This document shows positions 36,798-46,526 of a stretch of 64,000 nt of DNA, in pieces. Origin of the DNA: G963422445 sp963422445 (lineage in GTDB: Bacteria; Pseudomonadota; Alphaproteobacteria; Thalassobaculales; Thalassobaculaceae). The stretch lies in the NCBI GenBank assembly GCA_963422445.2, contig OY729512.2:5766001-5830000 (forward strand). Direction: 5' to 3'. The translations under genes and the position numbers were made by a program. The stretch's first letter is position 1. The number at the start of each line of letters is the position of its first letter. A model generated the notes under the pieces. The model saw only the letters and a list, made by a program, of their open reading frames with translations, was not told the origin of the DNA and did no database searches.

Positions 36798-37988
36798 TTA
36801 CACGCCCCCGATCACGCCGTCGGCAGCAAGGTCCGCGATCGTGGCATCGTCGTAATCAAGACCCCGTAAAGTCGCTTCGGTGTATTCACCAAGCATCGGC
36901 GCGCCACGTACGATATCCGGTGGCGTACCGGAAAACCGGGCCGCCGGACGTGCTTGACGCAACGGTCCCGCCTGGGGGTGATCGTATTGCACAACGGTCG
37001 CATTCGCTTGAATCTGAGGATGACGCATGACGTCCTTGCGGCGCAAGATTGGCGCAGCCGGTACGTCGGCAGCCTCCAGGATTTCGAGCCATTCGCCGGC
37101 ACTCCTGGTCCGCAGCACCTCCTGGGTCAACGCCAACCGGTCGTCGATGTTGCTGTGTCTGAGAGCCGGCGTCGCAAATCGCGGATCTTCGAGCCATTCC
37201 GGATGCCCAAGCGCATACGCCAGGTTCCCCCACTGCTTGTCGGTATTGACCGCGACGCTGATGTAACCGTCGCCAGTCTCATAGATCAGATCAATGAAGC
37301 TCTGCGCTTTTTCCTGCGGAAATTCACCATCGATGAATGTCTGACTGCCCATGTCGGAGTGCCAGAGGAAGGTCACGACGCTATCGAGCATGGACAGGCG
37401 GATGTGCTGGCCTTTGCCGGTCTTGCAGCGCGACAGCAACGCCGCCGCAATCGCCTGCGCCGCCATCACCCCTGTCAGCTTGTCCGGCACAATGGTCCGA
37501 ACTAGTCGCGGCCGCGCTTCATCTGATCCACCCTGGATCGTCGTCAGTCCGGAAAGCGCCTGAACCAGCGGGTCGTAAACCGGGCGCCCCGCATAAGGTC
37601 CCTTCTCTCCGAAACCACTGATCGAGACATAGATGATGTCTGGCGCGATCTCGCGCACAACATCTTCACCAAGCCCCATGCGTTCGATGACGCCGGGCCG
37701 CATGTTCTGTATAAACACATCCGCTCCTTCAAGCAACCGCCTGACAATCGCCATGCCACGCGGATCCTTGGTGTTGACGGCAACCGACCGTTTGCTGCGG
37801 TTGTTGTTCAGGAACGATGCCGAAAAGCCACCACGCCGGTTCGACATGGCTCGGGTAAAATCGCCACCATCGGGATTTTCGATCTTGATGACTTCGGCAC
37901 CCTGATCGGCCAGTATCATCGTTGCCAGCGGGCCGGATACGACGCTCGTCATGTCAATCACTCGATAACCGTCAAACGGACCGGGCAT
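36798..37988 (-). CDS. CaiB/BaiF family III CoA-transferase
   Basis: The 396-residue protein begins with the family N terminus GYRVIDMTSVVSGPLATMIL and ADQGAEVIKIENPDGGD. VDSVVTFLWH-like and PGVIERMGLG segments are in the expected order, and the Asp of VPDKLTGVMAAQ is the likely catalytic carboxylate that forms the CoA-thioester anhydride. These enzymes move CoA between carboxylic acids, opening carboxylates to beta-oxidation-like routes. It is divergent from a second family member 165 bp away. Confidence 0.9.
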   Translation of the reverse strand: MPGPFDGYRVIDMTSVVSGPLATMILADQGAEVIKIENPDGGDFTRAMSNRRGGFSASFLNNNRSKRSVAVNTKDPRGMAIVRRLLEGADVFIQNMRPGVIERMGLGEDVVREIAPDIIYVSISGFGEKGPYAGRPVYDPLVQALSGLTTIQGGSDEARPRLVRTIVPDKLTGVMAAQAIAAALLSRCKTGKGQHIRLSMLDSVVTFLWHSDMGSQTFIDGEFPQEKAQSFIDLIYETGDGYISVAVNTDKQWGNLAYALGHPEWLEDPRFATPALRHSNIDDRLALTQEVLRTRSAGEWLEILEAADVPAAPILRRKDVMRHPQIQANATVVQYDHPQAGPLRQARPAARFSGTPPDIVRGAPMLGEYTEATLRGLDYDDATIADLAADGVIGGV

Positions 37989-38152
37989 GGGAGGCTCCGT
38001 TACTCGCGTCAGTCATCGGCAAAATGAGCAATCGCGGCCCGTGACGCAAGCCCGGAAGCCGGCCACTGGAAAGATCCGCATTTGATCCGAGAGGTGATGC
38101 GGCTTTCAGTTGACCACAGAGAGAGTGTCGGCAAGAACGTCTGGCATTACCA

Positions 38153-39391
38153 ATGGCGTCAATGGGGGCCGATATGGCGAAAGCGTTCGAAGAAATGCGC
38201 ATTCTGGATCTGACCCAAGTCATCGCTGGGCCATCCTGCGCACTGCAGCTATCCCTGCTTGGCGCCGATGTCATCAAGATCGAACCGCCCAAAGCCGGAG
38301 ACCAGATGCGTGACCGGGTGCTGGCAAGCAAGCTGGCCCCAATCGGCATGGCCGCCGCTTTCATGAGCATGAATATCGGCAAACGCAGCCTCGCCCTTGA
38401 TATCAAGACCGAACGTGGCAAGGAGATCCTGTTCGACCTCATCCGCGGCGCCGACGCCATTCTGCACAATTTTCGGGCTGGCGTGGTCGATCGCCTCGGC
38501 CTCGATTACGAAAGCGTCCGTGCCGTCAATCCCGGCATTGTCTACACCGTGATCAGCGGATTTGGCAGTACCGGTCCGAAAGCCGGCGATCCGGCCTATG
38601 ATGGCGCTATCCAGGCAGCATCGGGCATGATGGCGAACAACGGAACCGAGGACACCGGACCGTTAAGGACCGGCTACATGCCAGTCGACCTGATGACCGG
38701 TATGTCGGCAGCGTTCGCAACAACGGCCGCGTTGCTGCGCAGACAACGGACCGGCGAAGGCCAGATGGTCGATGTCGCAATGCTCGACTGCGCAATCGTA
38801 TTGCTGGCCGCGAACTTTTCACGTTACCTGGTTGACGAAGTCCCCGATGCCCGGATTGGCAACCAGTCAATCGCCGGCATACCGACAGCAAGCAGCTTTC
38901 CCACAGCCGAGGGCGATCTGCTATCGGCCGCCATCATGTCGAACCATGCCGAATCATTTCTCGACGAGCTGGGGCTCGGCCATCTTCTGTCCGACCCCCG
39001 TTTTGCCAGCCGCGATGCCATGATCGAAAACAGCGAGGCCCTGCGTGACAACATCATCGAAGCGCTGAAGGCCGATTCCGCAAGTAACTGGGAAAGGCGG
39101 ATCATGGCCCGCGGTGTTCCGGTCGCGAAGATCAACGCGATTGCTGAGACCGCGGTTATGGAACAGCTCGACCACCGCAACATCCTTACGGATGTCCCCA
39201 ATCCGGATGGTGTCGATGGCCCTCTGCGCCTTGTTGGCGCCCCCTACACCAATTCGGTCGACGGTCCTGAAGCCCTGGCGCCGCCGCCGACGCTCGGCCA
39301 ACACAGCCGCGATGTGCTGACCGAACTCGGGATCGTCGGAACCGATCTCGAAACGTTGATCAATGACGGCGTCGTCGGCACGGCAAGCTGA
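38153..39391 (+). CDS. CaiB/BaiF family III CoA-transferase (second)
   Basis: Up to 412 residues from ATG 38153; ATG 38174 (MAKAFEEMRILDLTQVIAGP) is a plausible shorter start, since the family normally begins at that motif. LLGADVIKIEPPKAGDQ and LDIKTERGKEI follow, and YMPVDLMTGMSAA supplies the probable catalytic Asp. It differs enough from the 36798 enzyme to suggest another substrate. The divergent pair shares a 165-bp intergenic region likely to hold both promoters. Confidence 0.9.
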   Translation: MASMGADMAKAFEEMRILDLTQVIAGPSCALQLSLLGADVIKIEPPKAGDQMRDRVLASKLAPIGMAAAFMSMNIGKRSLALDIKTERGKEILFDLIRGADAILHNFRAGVVDRLGLDYESVRAVNPGIVYTVISGFGSTGPKAGDPAYDGAIQAASGMMANNGTEDTGPLRTGYMPVDLMTGMSAAFATTAALLRRQRTGEGQMVDVAMLDCAIVLLAANFSRYLVDEVPDARIGNQSIAGIPTASSFPTAEGDLLSAAIMSNHAESFLDELGLGHLLSDPRFASRDAMIENSEALRDNIIEALKADSASNWERRIMARGVPVAKINAIAETAVMEQLDHRNILTDVPNPDGVDGPLRLVGAPYTNSVDGPEALAPPPTLGQHSRDVLTELGIVGTDLETLINDGVVGTAS

Positions 39392-39448
39392 ACTCACCAC
39401 GTATTTTTCGTCCGCCACAATCGTGAAGCCTTAGTCCGGGCACGGGCG

Positions 39449-40192
39449 TCAGGTTTCGGCGCCACCGTTGCAGTTGATCATCTGCCCATTGACATAGGCT
39501 CCGCCCTCGGAACAGAGAAAACCGGCAAGCGCTGCGATTTCTTCCGTCAGTCCGAGACGTCCCACCGGCACGCGCGGAATCATCGAGAGCAGATGCTCAC
39601 GTTGTTCGGGATCGGCCGCCGTATCGATCGGTCCTGGCGAAATTGCGTTTACCGTCACGCCCTCCGGGCCGAATTCCTTGCCCAGCGCTTTCGTCAATCC
39701 CCAGAGCCCGTGTTTGGCCGCCGAAACCGGCGCCCGTCCCCGGTAGCCATGAATAGCGTTCATGCCAGTGATGTTGACAATCCGGCCCCAGCCGTTCTGC
39801 ACCATACCGCCTGCTAACGCGCGACAGGTGTAAAATGCGGCATTAAGGTCGGTATCCATGACCCGGTGCCAGTCGTCATCCGTCATCTCGAGAAACGGCT
39901 TCAATGGCCGGATTGCGGCATTATTGACCAGGATGTCAATTGTTCCAAAGCGGTGAAGCGCCTGTGTCGCCATCGCCTCGACGATATTCGGTTTGCCGAC
40001 ATCGCCCATCAACACCAGCGCATCGACGCCGGCTGCCCGAACATCAGCCGCGGTCGCATCACAGGAATCGCGGTCCGTCGCACCATTCACAACCACATTG
40101 GCGCCGGCCGCGGCCAGATTGAGCGCAATAGAGCGGCCGATATTCTTGCCCCCACCAGTGATCAGGGCCGTTTTGCCAGAAAGCATCATCAC
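39449..40192 (-). CDS. SDR-family protein lacking the catalytic Tyr
   Basis: The 247-residue protein has a normal N-terminal cofactor site (TGGGKNIGRSIA, NNAAIRP) and overall FabG-like length. However, where classical SDRs have Tyr-x-x-x-Lys, this protein reads APVSAAKHGLWGLTKALG, so the Tyr position is Val while the Lys remains. The preceding Ser region is NITGMNAIHGYRGR. A subgroup of SDRs with a VSAAKHG motif exists as far as I recall, so this may be a conserved variant rather than a mutation. It may be a lyase, isomerase or binding protein. Convergent with the CoA-transferase gene. Confidence 0.82.
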   Translation of the reverse strand: MMMLSGKTALITGGGKNIGRSIALNLAAAGANVVVNGATDRDSCDATAADVRAAGVDALVLMGDVGKPNIVEAMATQALHRFGTIDILVNNAAIRPLKPFLEMTDDDWHRVMDTDLNAAFYTCRALAGGMVQNGWGRIVNITGMNAIHGYRGRAPVSAAKHGLWGLTKALGKEFGPEGVTVNAISPGPIDTAADPEQREHLLSMIPRVPVGRLGLTEEIAALAGFLCSEGGAYVNGQMINCNGGAET

Positions 40193-40305
40193 GATTCTCC
40201 TATGAGTGTCAGGCGAGTATGTAAATCATGTCAACCTGGATGTTGTGCAAATTTTCGGCCGAGCTTATCGTCAGCGATAGCATCGGACAGGGATAGGATA
40301 CGGTC

Positions 40306-40533
40306 ATGCTGCCATCCGCTGAAACCTGCCAGCGTTGGTCGCAGCGTAAAATCATTCGCCAGCCGCTTCGAATGGTGGCAGGGCTCCTTCTCTGTCTCAT
40401 CGTGACCATCCTTGCCCTGATTGACGGACAGCTGGGTGCTGCCAAGGTCTTCGGAACCTTGACAGCCGTATTCGCGCTACTCTATGCGGCCGCCAACTAC
40501 ATTGTCTGGAAGGCCGGAATCGCGCAACGGTAA
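40306..40533 (+). CDS. Small two-helix membrane protein, unknown
   Basis: The 75-residue protein has a basic N terminus (RKIIRQPLR) followed by two hydrophobic segments, MVAGLLLCLIVTILALI and VFGTLTAVFALLYAAANYIV. No family is recognised. It is divergent from the SDR gene and intact. The positively charged start predicts the N terminus in the cytoplasm. Confidence 0.55.
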   Translation: MLPSAETCQRWSQRKIIRQPLRMVAGLLLCLIVTILALIDGQLGAAKVFGTLTAVFALLYAAANYIVWKAGIAQR

Positions 40534-40634
40534 TGGCGCCCATCGGCCGTCATCCAGGATATGTGTGATTTGAGCAACATAGCCGACACTTGCCCCGAAC
40601 TTGTTTCCCACCAATAAATCTGAACCCGTGACCG

Positions 40635-41082
40635 TCACATCCTCCATACCGTGATCGTTTGCCCGCCATGGGTTTTCTCGTCCCGAAAGACTTTTTCGGT
40701 CCAGGATTTCACGTCGTCCCAGTCAAAGATAACGAGATGCCCGGCTTGCACTGCGCGACGGTCCATATAGCTGGCGGTCTGTTCCAGACCCTGAGCAATC
40801 GTATGTACGAGACTGAGGTGCAACAGTTTGCATTCAATGACAGATCGGCCCGCCAGCGCGTCTCCAAGCGGTCAGATTATCGGCAAGTCGGTCCAGACGC
40901 GCCCCATACCATATTCACGCTCGATACGTCCGCCACTATTGACCACACGCCACAAGCAACCCGTCGACATCAAGATCGCCATCGGGCGTTCGGTACCAGA
41001 CCGTATCTTGAACCATATTTTCCTGAGCAACCGCAGTGAGTTCACGGGGAACCGCCTCGGCATGGATCGGGTTGGCAATGCG
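40635..41082 (-). pseudogene. ATPase/nuclease gene, piece 4 (C-terminal)
   Basis: The minus strand reads RIANPIHAEAVPREL, then DGDLDVDGLLVA, and after a frameshift and deletion VVNSGGRIEREYGMGRVWTD, VIECKLLHLSLVHTIAQGLE, QTASYMDRRAVQAGHLVIFD and a final TITVWRM stop. Asp in TDLPII and Glu-x-Lys in VIECKL fit a PD-(D/E)XK nuclease-like core. The family is annotated simply as ATP-binding protein in many genomes. The piece begins exactly at the G-tract beside the IS110 element, and it directly continues piece 3 at 46334 except for about a dozen codons. Confidence 0.72.
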
Positions 41083-41169
41083 GGGGAGGGGGGGGGGGGG
41101 GGGGACTCGCCATCATTTGTAAAGTGCCTTCGGCGGTTTTTGTGCCCGCCGGTTTTCGGCAAGTTTGTG

Positions 41170-42404
41170 TCAGGCGGCATAGCGCTGCCTTGGATGATCG
41201 GGTGCGAACAGTGTCTGGTTTTCGAGCATGGCGCAGGCGACCGCGAGGAGCCGGTCGGCGACGGACCGCAGGGCACGGTCATGGCCGTGGCCGCGCGCTC
41301 TGAGCGCGGCGTATTTGGCCTTGCTGGCGGCGTCATGCTGCACGGCGACGCTGGCCCAGTGGTAGAGGGCATCCTGCAGCCTGTTGTGGGCCGCCAGGCG
41401 GCGCACCACGATCAGGGTCTTGCCCGAGCGTTTGGTGACGGGAGCGACGCCGGACAGGCGCCGCAAGGCCTGATAGTCTCGCCGTCGCAGAGGATCATGC
41501 GCTTCTGCGAGCAGCGTGGCGAGGACGATCCTGCCGACGCCGGGAAGCGAGTTCAGGATTTCCACGTCACGCTGCCCTTGCATCCCCGGCGGTTCATCGG
41601 GGGACGGCGCCGACCGAGCCAGCGCGCGGTCAGGCGGTCGATTTTCCGATATGCCCTGGCGATCTGCTGGGTGACGACGGCCCGTTGCGAGAACACCACC
41701 TCGATATGGGCGACGGCGGCCACGGAGACGGCAGGCTCGCGAAGCCTCGCGAGCACGGTCTCGGCCTCGATGCGTCGAACCCGATGGCGTTTCAGGAGAC
41801 CGGCGATGGTCTTGACGCGGACGCGCCGCGCCTTGTCGGGGGTCGGTGCAAGGGTCCAGAGGTCACGGACCCAGGCCTTGGCGAGATCGCCCTCGACCTT
41901 GAGGAGCTGCGGATAGGTGCGCCAGAGCTGCTGACGGACCCGGTTCACGAGCCGCGTCCGATCGCCGGTGAGGTCGTTCGCGATGCGCGACCACTCGCGC
42001 AACTCGACGATCTCCGGAGCGGCCGGGTCCAGGTGCCGGAACGCGTGGCGGTCGGTTCGCAACGCATCACCGAGCGTACGGGCATCGCGGCGGTCGTCCT
42101 TGGCGCCGGCTGGCGAGAAGCGGTCCCGGAACCGGTCCAGTTGCTTCGGGTTGAGGGAGTGGAGCGCGAAGCCGCGTTCCATCAGGGTCTCCACCACAGG
42201 CCCATGCGGACCCTCGATGGCGACCCCGATGGCGGGCAGCTCGGCGTTCGCCGTGGCGACGAGCCAGTCCGCCATCTCCGCAAGCCCGGCGCCGCCGTGC
42301 CGGAAAGCCCGTTCTCCCAGGATCGTCCCTTCGCTGTCGATGATGCCGGCTTGGTGGGTCTCCGAGCCCCAGTCGATCCCCACGAAGCACTCAAGCCTTT
42401 CCAT
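41170..42404 (-). pseudogene. IS110-family transposase, frameshifted
   Basis: It starts at ATG 42404 (MERLECFVGIDWGSETHQAG), the first Asp of the DEDD RuvC-like domain. AIEGPHGPVVETLMERG follows, with DRRDARTLGDALRTD downstream supplying further acidic residues. The C-terminal Tnp domain (EILNSLPGVGRIVLATLLAE, then LRRLSGVAPVTKRSGKT with the catalytic Ser) is in another frame, the switch lying near 41580 where RRGCKGSVTWKS runs off and MQGQRDVEILNS takes over. A one-base change disrupts an otherwise complete recombinase. Confidence 0.85.
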
Positions 42405-42740
42405 GGCATTCCTTCCGGTCTGTCGTGCCAACGGGCCGCCATGATGCCTTCCGGTCCCTGTACTGGCGCTCAAGGCGCAAACTCCCCACTGGGCGTCCAT
42501 CATGGCCAGGGACCGAGGCACAGGTCCCCCCCCCCCCCCTCTCAGGTGCTCAAGGCGCAGGGGGCGTTCGGTCGCTCCCGATCCCTTGGCCCGTCCCGCC
42601 CGGAATGGACGGGCATCGCTGCTGCTATCCGAGCAATGGAGCAGACCCTCAATCACAACGTAACCTCACCGCGAACGAAGCGTCGTAAGAGGTACAGGGG
42701 GCGGCCGTGTGGTACAGACCGGATGGATAGGTAACGGATT
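42405..42740 (-). ncRNA. Candidate bridge-RNA region of IS110
   Basis: This is a non-coding stretch upstream of the transposase, the position of bridge RNA genes in the IS110 group. CTCAAGGCGCA occurs twice (near 42469 and 42548), which could form guide or stem segments, and the poly-C tract lies between. Structure not computed; listed by position and family knowledge. Confidence 0.3.
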
Positions 42741-43561
42741 GGACCGGATAGATGGGTGAGAGGTTATGGATCGGTCGGGAGGTGGCCGATGCCGTGGAGG
42801 AGACCGGTTGCATGGACGAGAAGCTGGGTTTCGTCATGGACTGCTTGCGTGGTGAGTTGCCGATGACAGCGCTTTGCGAGGACTACGGCCTCAGCCGCAA
42901 GACCGGCTACAAGTGGCTCGGTCGCTATCGCGAGCAAGGCCCGGAGGGCCTGGTCGAGCACTCCCGTGCGCCGCATCGTCACGGCCGATCCATGGCGCCG
43001 GAGACCGCCGGGGCGATTGTCGCCCTGCGCTGTGAGCGTCCCCACTGGGGGCCGCGCAAGCTGCGCGCGGTTCTGATGTGCTCGCATCCCGACATGGTGT
43101 GGCCGGCGGCCAGCACGATGGGCGATCTGTTGCGTGCGGAAGGGCTGGCGCGCGCCCGCCGCCGTCGCGGGGCCGCACCCTGCCGGCGGTTTCGCACCAT
43201 CAGCGCGCCCAACGATGTCTGGTGCATCGACTTCAAGGGTTGGTTCCGCACCAGCGACGGCGAACGCTGCGACCCGCTGACCGTGAGCGACGCCGACAGC
43301 CGTTACCTTCTGGCCTGCGTCATCGTCCCGCCCCGGACCGAGGAGGTCCGCCCGATCCGCGAACAGCTCTTCACGCGCCACGGCCTGCCGCTGGCGATGC
43401 GCTCGGACAACGGGGCGCCGTTCGCCGGAACCGGCGTGGTCGGGCTGTCCCGGCAGAACGGGAGGCACGAGCGCATGCATCGGACCTTGAAGGCCGAGAC
43501 CGCCGGCCGCAAGCGCAAGCCAGCAACAAGCCCGCTTCGACCGCTTCCGCCAGGACTACAA

Positions 43562-45571
43562 TCCGGCATTACAACACCCATCTGTCTATGCCATTGAAGA
43601 GAAGAGGTTTTGTTGATCGTGATGCGATCCTGCGGGGTGTTCTGGGTGTGATCTGGCGCGCTCGACGAGGGTTTTCCCGCTTCGCCTTCGAGACCCGGCC
43701 GGCTGAAGATCCACGGACCGTCGGCGAGCGGATGGACGGCGTAGATCTCACCGTTCTTTGCGGCCCGCCTGAGTGTCTTGGGGGTGATGTGAAGAAGCCT
43801 GGCGGCCTTGGTCAAGTTGAGCCAGGGCTCAATGCCGTCGGGCGCCGGGCGATGGACCGGGATCCGGTAGTGGGATCGCAGCGAGGTCACCCGCTCCCGT
43901 GTCCAGCGATTGCCGTTGCCGGTGACCAAACCGTTACGGTTCAGAAGCCCCGCGATCAGATCGTCGCCGGCGATGCGGACCAGCAGGCGGACGGCTTCGA
44001 TGATATCGGGCGCGGTGCTGTTGCGCGGCCGGCGCCGTTCGGTATGGACGCCGCCCGCCCAATGAACGGTCAGCACGATCTCGCTGGCGTCCTCGTCAAT
44101 GTTGGCAACCACTTCCCGGATTACGGTTCTGACGATGCGCTTCTTGAGCCGGGCATCCGTCGTCGCGGGCGACAGCTCCGCGCATGGCGGCGCGCTCGCA
44201 TCGTGTTCGGCGATCTTCGCCTCGAGCGCGGCGGTCCAGCGCGCCTCCAGCTCGACCGCCACCAGGTGGTTGGCTGGATCGGTGGCATCGTAGTGGCGGA
44301 CGGCGCGGTTCGCCGCACAGCGCGCCGCCTCGAGATCGCGGACCAGCATCTCGCGAGCATGATCGCGTCGCTCGGCCTGTCGCGCCCCGGCCTCCACGGC
44401 CGCCGCGACCACCCCCGGCTCCACCACCTGGAGCAGCATCTCCTCGATCGCCTCGTCGACCCGCAGTCCGCCGAACGCGATGCAGCGGGGCTCGCCGTTG
44501 TCGAGCCATCCCCGGGGACAGCTGTCGCGCGGGATGTTGTGCTTCTGTCCAGTACAGCAAACCGTCAGCTTCCGGCCGCAGCAGCGGCAGCGCAGGAGAC
44601 CCGCACGCAGGGCATCGCCGTGCTTCGGCGCGCCGTGATGACGGCTTGCCGGGACAGTGTCGCTGACCCTCTTGCGTATCGCCTCCGCGCGTTCCCACTC
44701 GACAGAGCCCTCCTGCGCGCCGGGCTTCAGCGTGAGCCACGCGGCGCGCGGCTTGCGCCGTATCCTCGGCCGCGCCCGTGCCCCATCATAGCCCGGCTCC
44801 ACGCTCGTCTTGCCATAGGCGTAGCCGCCGCCATAGGCCGGGTTGACGATCATCCGATGCAGGGTGGCGTCGCTCGGCCGGCGCCACACGATGGCGCCGT
44901 TGCCCGACCTCGCCGGCAACGTCAGATCGTGCTCGTGGACCCGCAGCAGCGCCTGGCGCGCGCTGCCCAGCTCCTCGACCGTGTCGAAGACCAGTCGGAT
45001 CGCCTCTTGCACCCTCCGGTTCGGGTCCTTCTCCAGCCGGTCGCCCGCCTTGATGAAGCCAACCGGGGCGCCGACCACGAGCGCGCCGCGCCGTCTCGTA
45101 GCGGGCCGACAGCGAGCGCTGGCGCAGCAGGTCGTGTTCGTCCTCGTTGAGGCTACCCTTCAGCCCGAGCAGGAGGCGCTCGTTGCTCTGGCGCGGCGCG
45201 TACACCGTGTCCTGGTCGATCAGCAGCGTGTCGACCACGCGGCACATCTCGACCAGCTGCTGCCAGTCGCGGCTGTTCCGCGCGAAGCGAGAGACCTCGC
45301 GCGCCGCCACGGCGCCGACCGTGCCAAGACAGACCTCTGCCACCATGCGCTCGAAGCCCAGGCGGGCGACCGCGCCCGCCGCAGACCGGCCCAGGTCCGC
45401 GCCGACGACCTCGATCCGCGAGACGCCGAACGCCTGCAGCCGGCCCGTCATGGCGTATTGCAGGGCGCCGCTCTCGCGGTTGTGCATGACCTGGTGGGGC
45501 GAGGATTGCCGGACATCGAGCATCGCCTTGCGGCGCAGGTGCTGCGGCCCGATCGTCGCAGACATCATCAC
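43562..45571 (-). pseudogene. Large serine recombinase, one frameshift
   Basis: The N-terminal resolvase domain starts at ATG 45571, with LDVRQSSPHQVMHNRESGAL carrying the catalytic Ser region. It continues through REVSRFARNSRDWQQLVEMC and LKGSLNEDEHDLLRQR. The frame then switches near 45080 into VGAPVGFIKAGDRLEKD, the recombinase domain (LHRMIVNPAYGGGYAYGK), a zinc ribbon (CRCCGRKLTVCC...CPRG) and a coiled coil. A C-terminal excisionase-like helix-turn-helix (TKAARLLHITPKTLRRAAKN) follows. The C-terminal frame runs through the attachment junction into IS481 sequence, so its normal stop is not evident. Confidence 0.82.
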
Positions 45572-45599
45572 CGCCCGCCCCCGGATCGCGGGGATCGTG

Positions 45600-45772
45600 C
45601 ACGTGGTCCAGCATCAGCCGAACCATCAGCTCGCTCGCCTTCCGGCGTGTTCGGCCCGGACGCGCGCACTATCTCGGCGTGTCCTCCGGAACGCTGCTCT
45701 CCGCCCGAGCGAACAGATCGAGCTGATCCGATCCGTTCCCGCGCTTGCGGTGCACCCCGTATCGATCTCGCA
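45600..45772 (-). pseudogene. Small conserved gene upstream of the recombinase, frameshifted
   Basis: MRDRYGVHRKRGNGSDQLDL and FARAESSVPEDTPR are followed, in another frame, by SELMVRLMLDHVHDPRDPGA. As far as I recall, a protein of this shape commonly precedes this recombinase type and overlaps its start. Function unknown. Confidence 0.5.
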
Positions 45773-46289
45773 TGGATCTCTCCCCGATCCTGGTCATCGC
45801 AGACCCATCCTGCGCACGTCGCGGGAGCCTTACCCAGCGCATCCGACACGAGCGATGCCAGAGACGATAGTGTGCGAGATCCACCTGGCCACGCTCCTCA
45901 ACGCGCGTCCCCGCGCAGACCACGCGGTCGAACATCCACAGCGGAACTTCCTGCCAGAGGCCCGGTACAGCTCCGTCGAGAGCGCATCGCGCGCGAACGA
46001 TGCCCGCCTTCTCTACGACATTACCGACCCGCACAAGCCGGCCGGCCCACGGATGCCTTCGATAAAGTACCCTGCGGGTGTCGGGCCTATGGGCGCTCTC
46101 GCGCTCGGTTGTACAACCACAACTGCCCCCATGAGGCGCTTGGCCAACGACCGACCGCGGCGCTCTGGCGCCCCTCGCCGAGGGCCTGCCCCAACACCTG
46201 GCCGAGACCTGGTACGACGCCTAGCACGCGGTGCGCCGGGTGCGCACCGACGGCTCCATCAAGTGGCGCGCGAGCGCGTCTTCATCAGC

Positions 46290-46526
46290 GAGACAGGATA
46301 CGACCCGAACTGGGAGATCGGTTTTGACGACATAGTTGAGATCATCGGGTTCCGCCCTGATTTCCCCAGCGCCGATCAGCATGGGTTCGATGACCCTGTG
46401 CACCCTGTCTTCCGAGAACTTGTCGGCAAGCTGGTCAATATGAACCACGCAAACTGTCACGAGATGCTCACGGACCTCAAGCATGTCGTCAAAACCGATC
46501 TCCCAGTTCGGGTCGTATCCTGTCTC
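46290..46526. repeat. 44-bp perfect inverted duplication
   Basis: 46290-46333 is the exact reverse complement of 46483-46526, separated by 149 bases. The right arm is part of ATPase piece 3 (encoding ETGYDPNWEIGFDDM), so the left arm is a copied, inverted fragment at the junction with IS481, not a transposon terminus. Confidence 0.93.

Larger units (their letters stand above)
41083..42740 (-). mobile_element. IS110-family element with homopolymer flanks
   Basis: IS110 elements lack terminal repeats, so the limits are approximate. A run of 17 G (41088-41104) lies outside the 3' end and 14 C (42526-42539) lie in the 5' non-coding region, in opposite orientation. The non-coding stretch 42405-42740 upstream of the transposase is where IS110-group members encode their bridge RNA. 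Confidence 0.6.
43562..46111 (-). mobile_element. Large-serine-recombinase element inserted in IS481
   Basis: This 2.55-kb insert is defined by comparison with IS481 copy 1. TACAA is present at both junctions (43557-43561 and 46112-46116), as expected for a shared recombination core of a serine integrase. The inferred pre-insertion site is CCAGGACTACAACCACAACT. Inside are a recombinase gene and the remnant of a small upstream gene, with no other cargo seen. Confidence 0.75.
42741..46289 (+). mobile_element. IS481-like element copy 2, split by serine-recombinase element
   Basis: The transposase is read from about 42752 to 43561 and, after the inserted element, from 46112 to 46289. The right end is lost at an inverted duplication (46290). 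GTTACCTATCC occurs inverted near 42730, matching motifs near the right end of copy 1. Confidence 0.7.
42752..46289 (+). pseudogene. IS481-family transposase copy 2, interrupted
   Basis: A better N terminus than copy 1 is preserved from ATG 42812: MDEKLGFVMDCLRGELPMTA and LCEDYGLSRKTGYKWLGRY (HTH). The core reads VWCIDFKGWF, LAMRSDNGAPF and GRHERMHRTLKAE, but about 19 codons between the second Asp and the Glu seen in copy 1 are deleted here. The gene breaks at TACAA (43557-43561) in CAGGACTACAA and resumes at TACAACCACAACTGCC (46112 onward), exactly matching the unbroken copy 1 at 10681. Confidence 0.83.

Noticed and set aside
43078..45150. 690-codon plus-strand frame
   Set aside because: Crosses the junction of IS481 and the recombinase element and is antisense to the recombinase; composition is Arg/Ala-rich shadow.
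46290..46526. A 237-bp MITE with 44-bp ends
   Set aside because: The right arm and the spacer encode conserved ATPase residues on the minus strand, so it is an inverted duplication, not a transposon.
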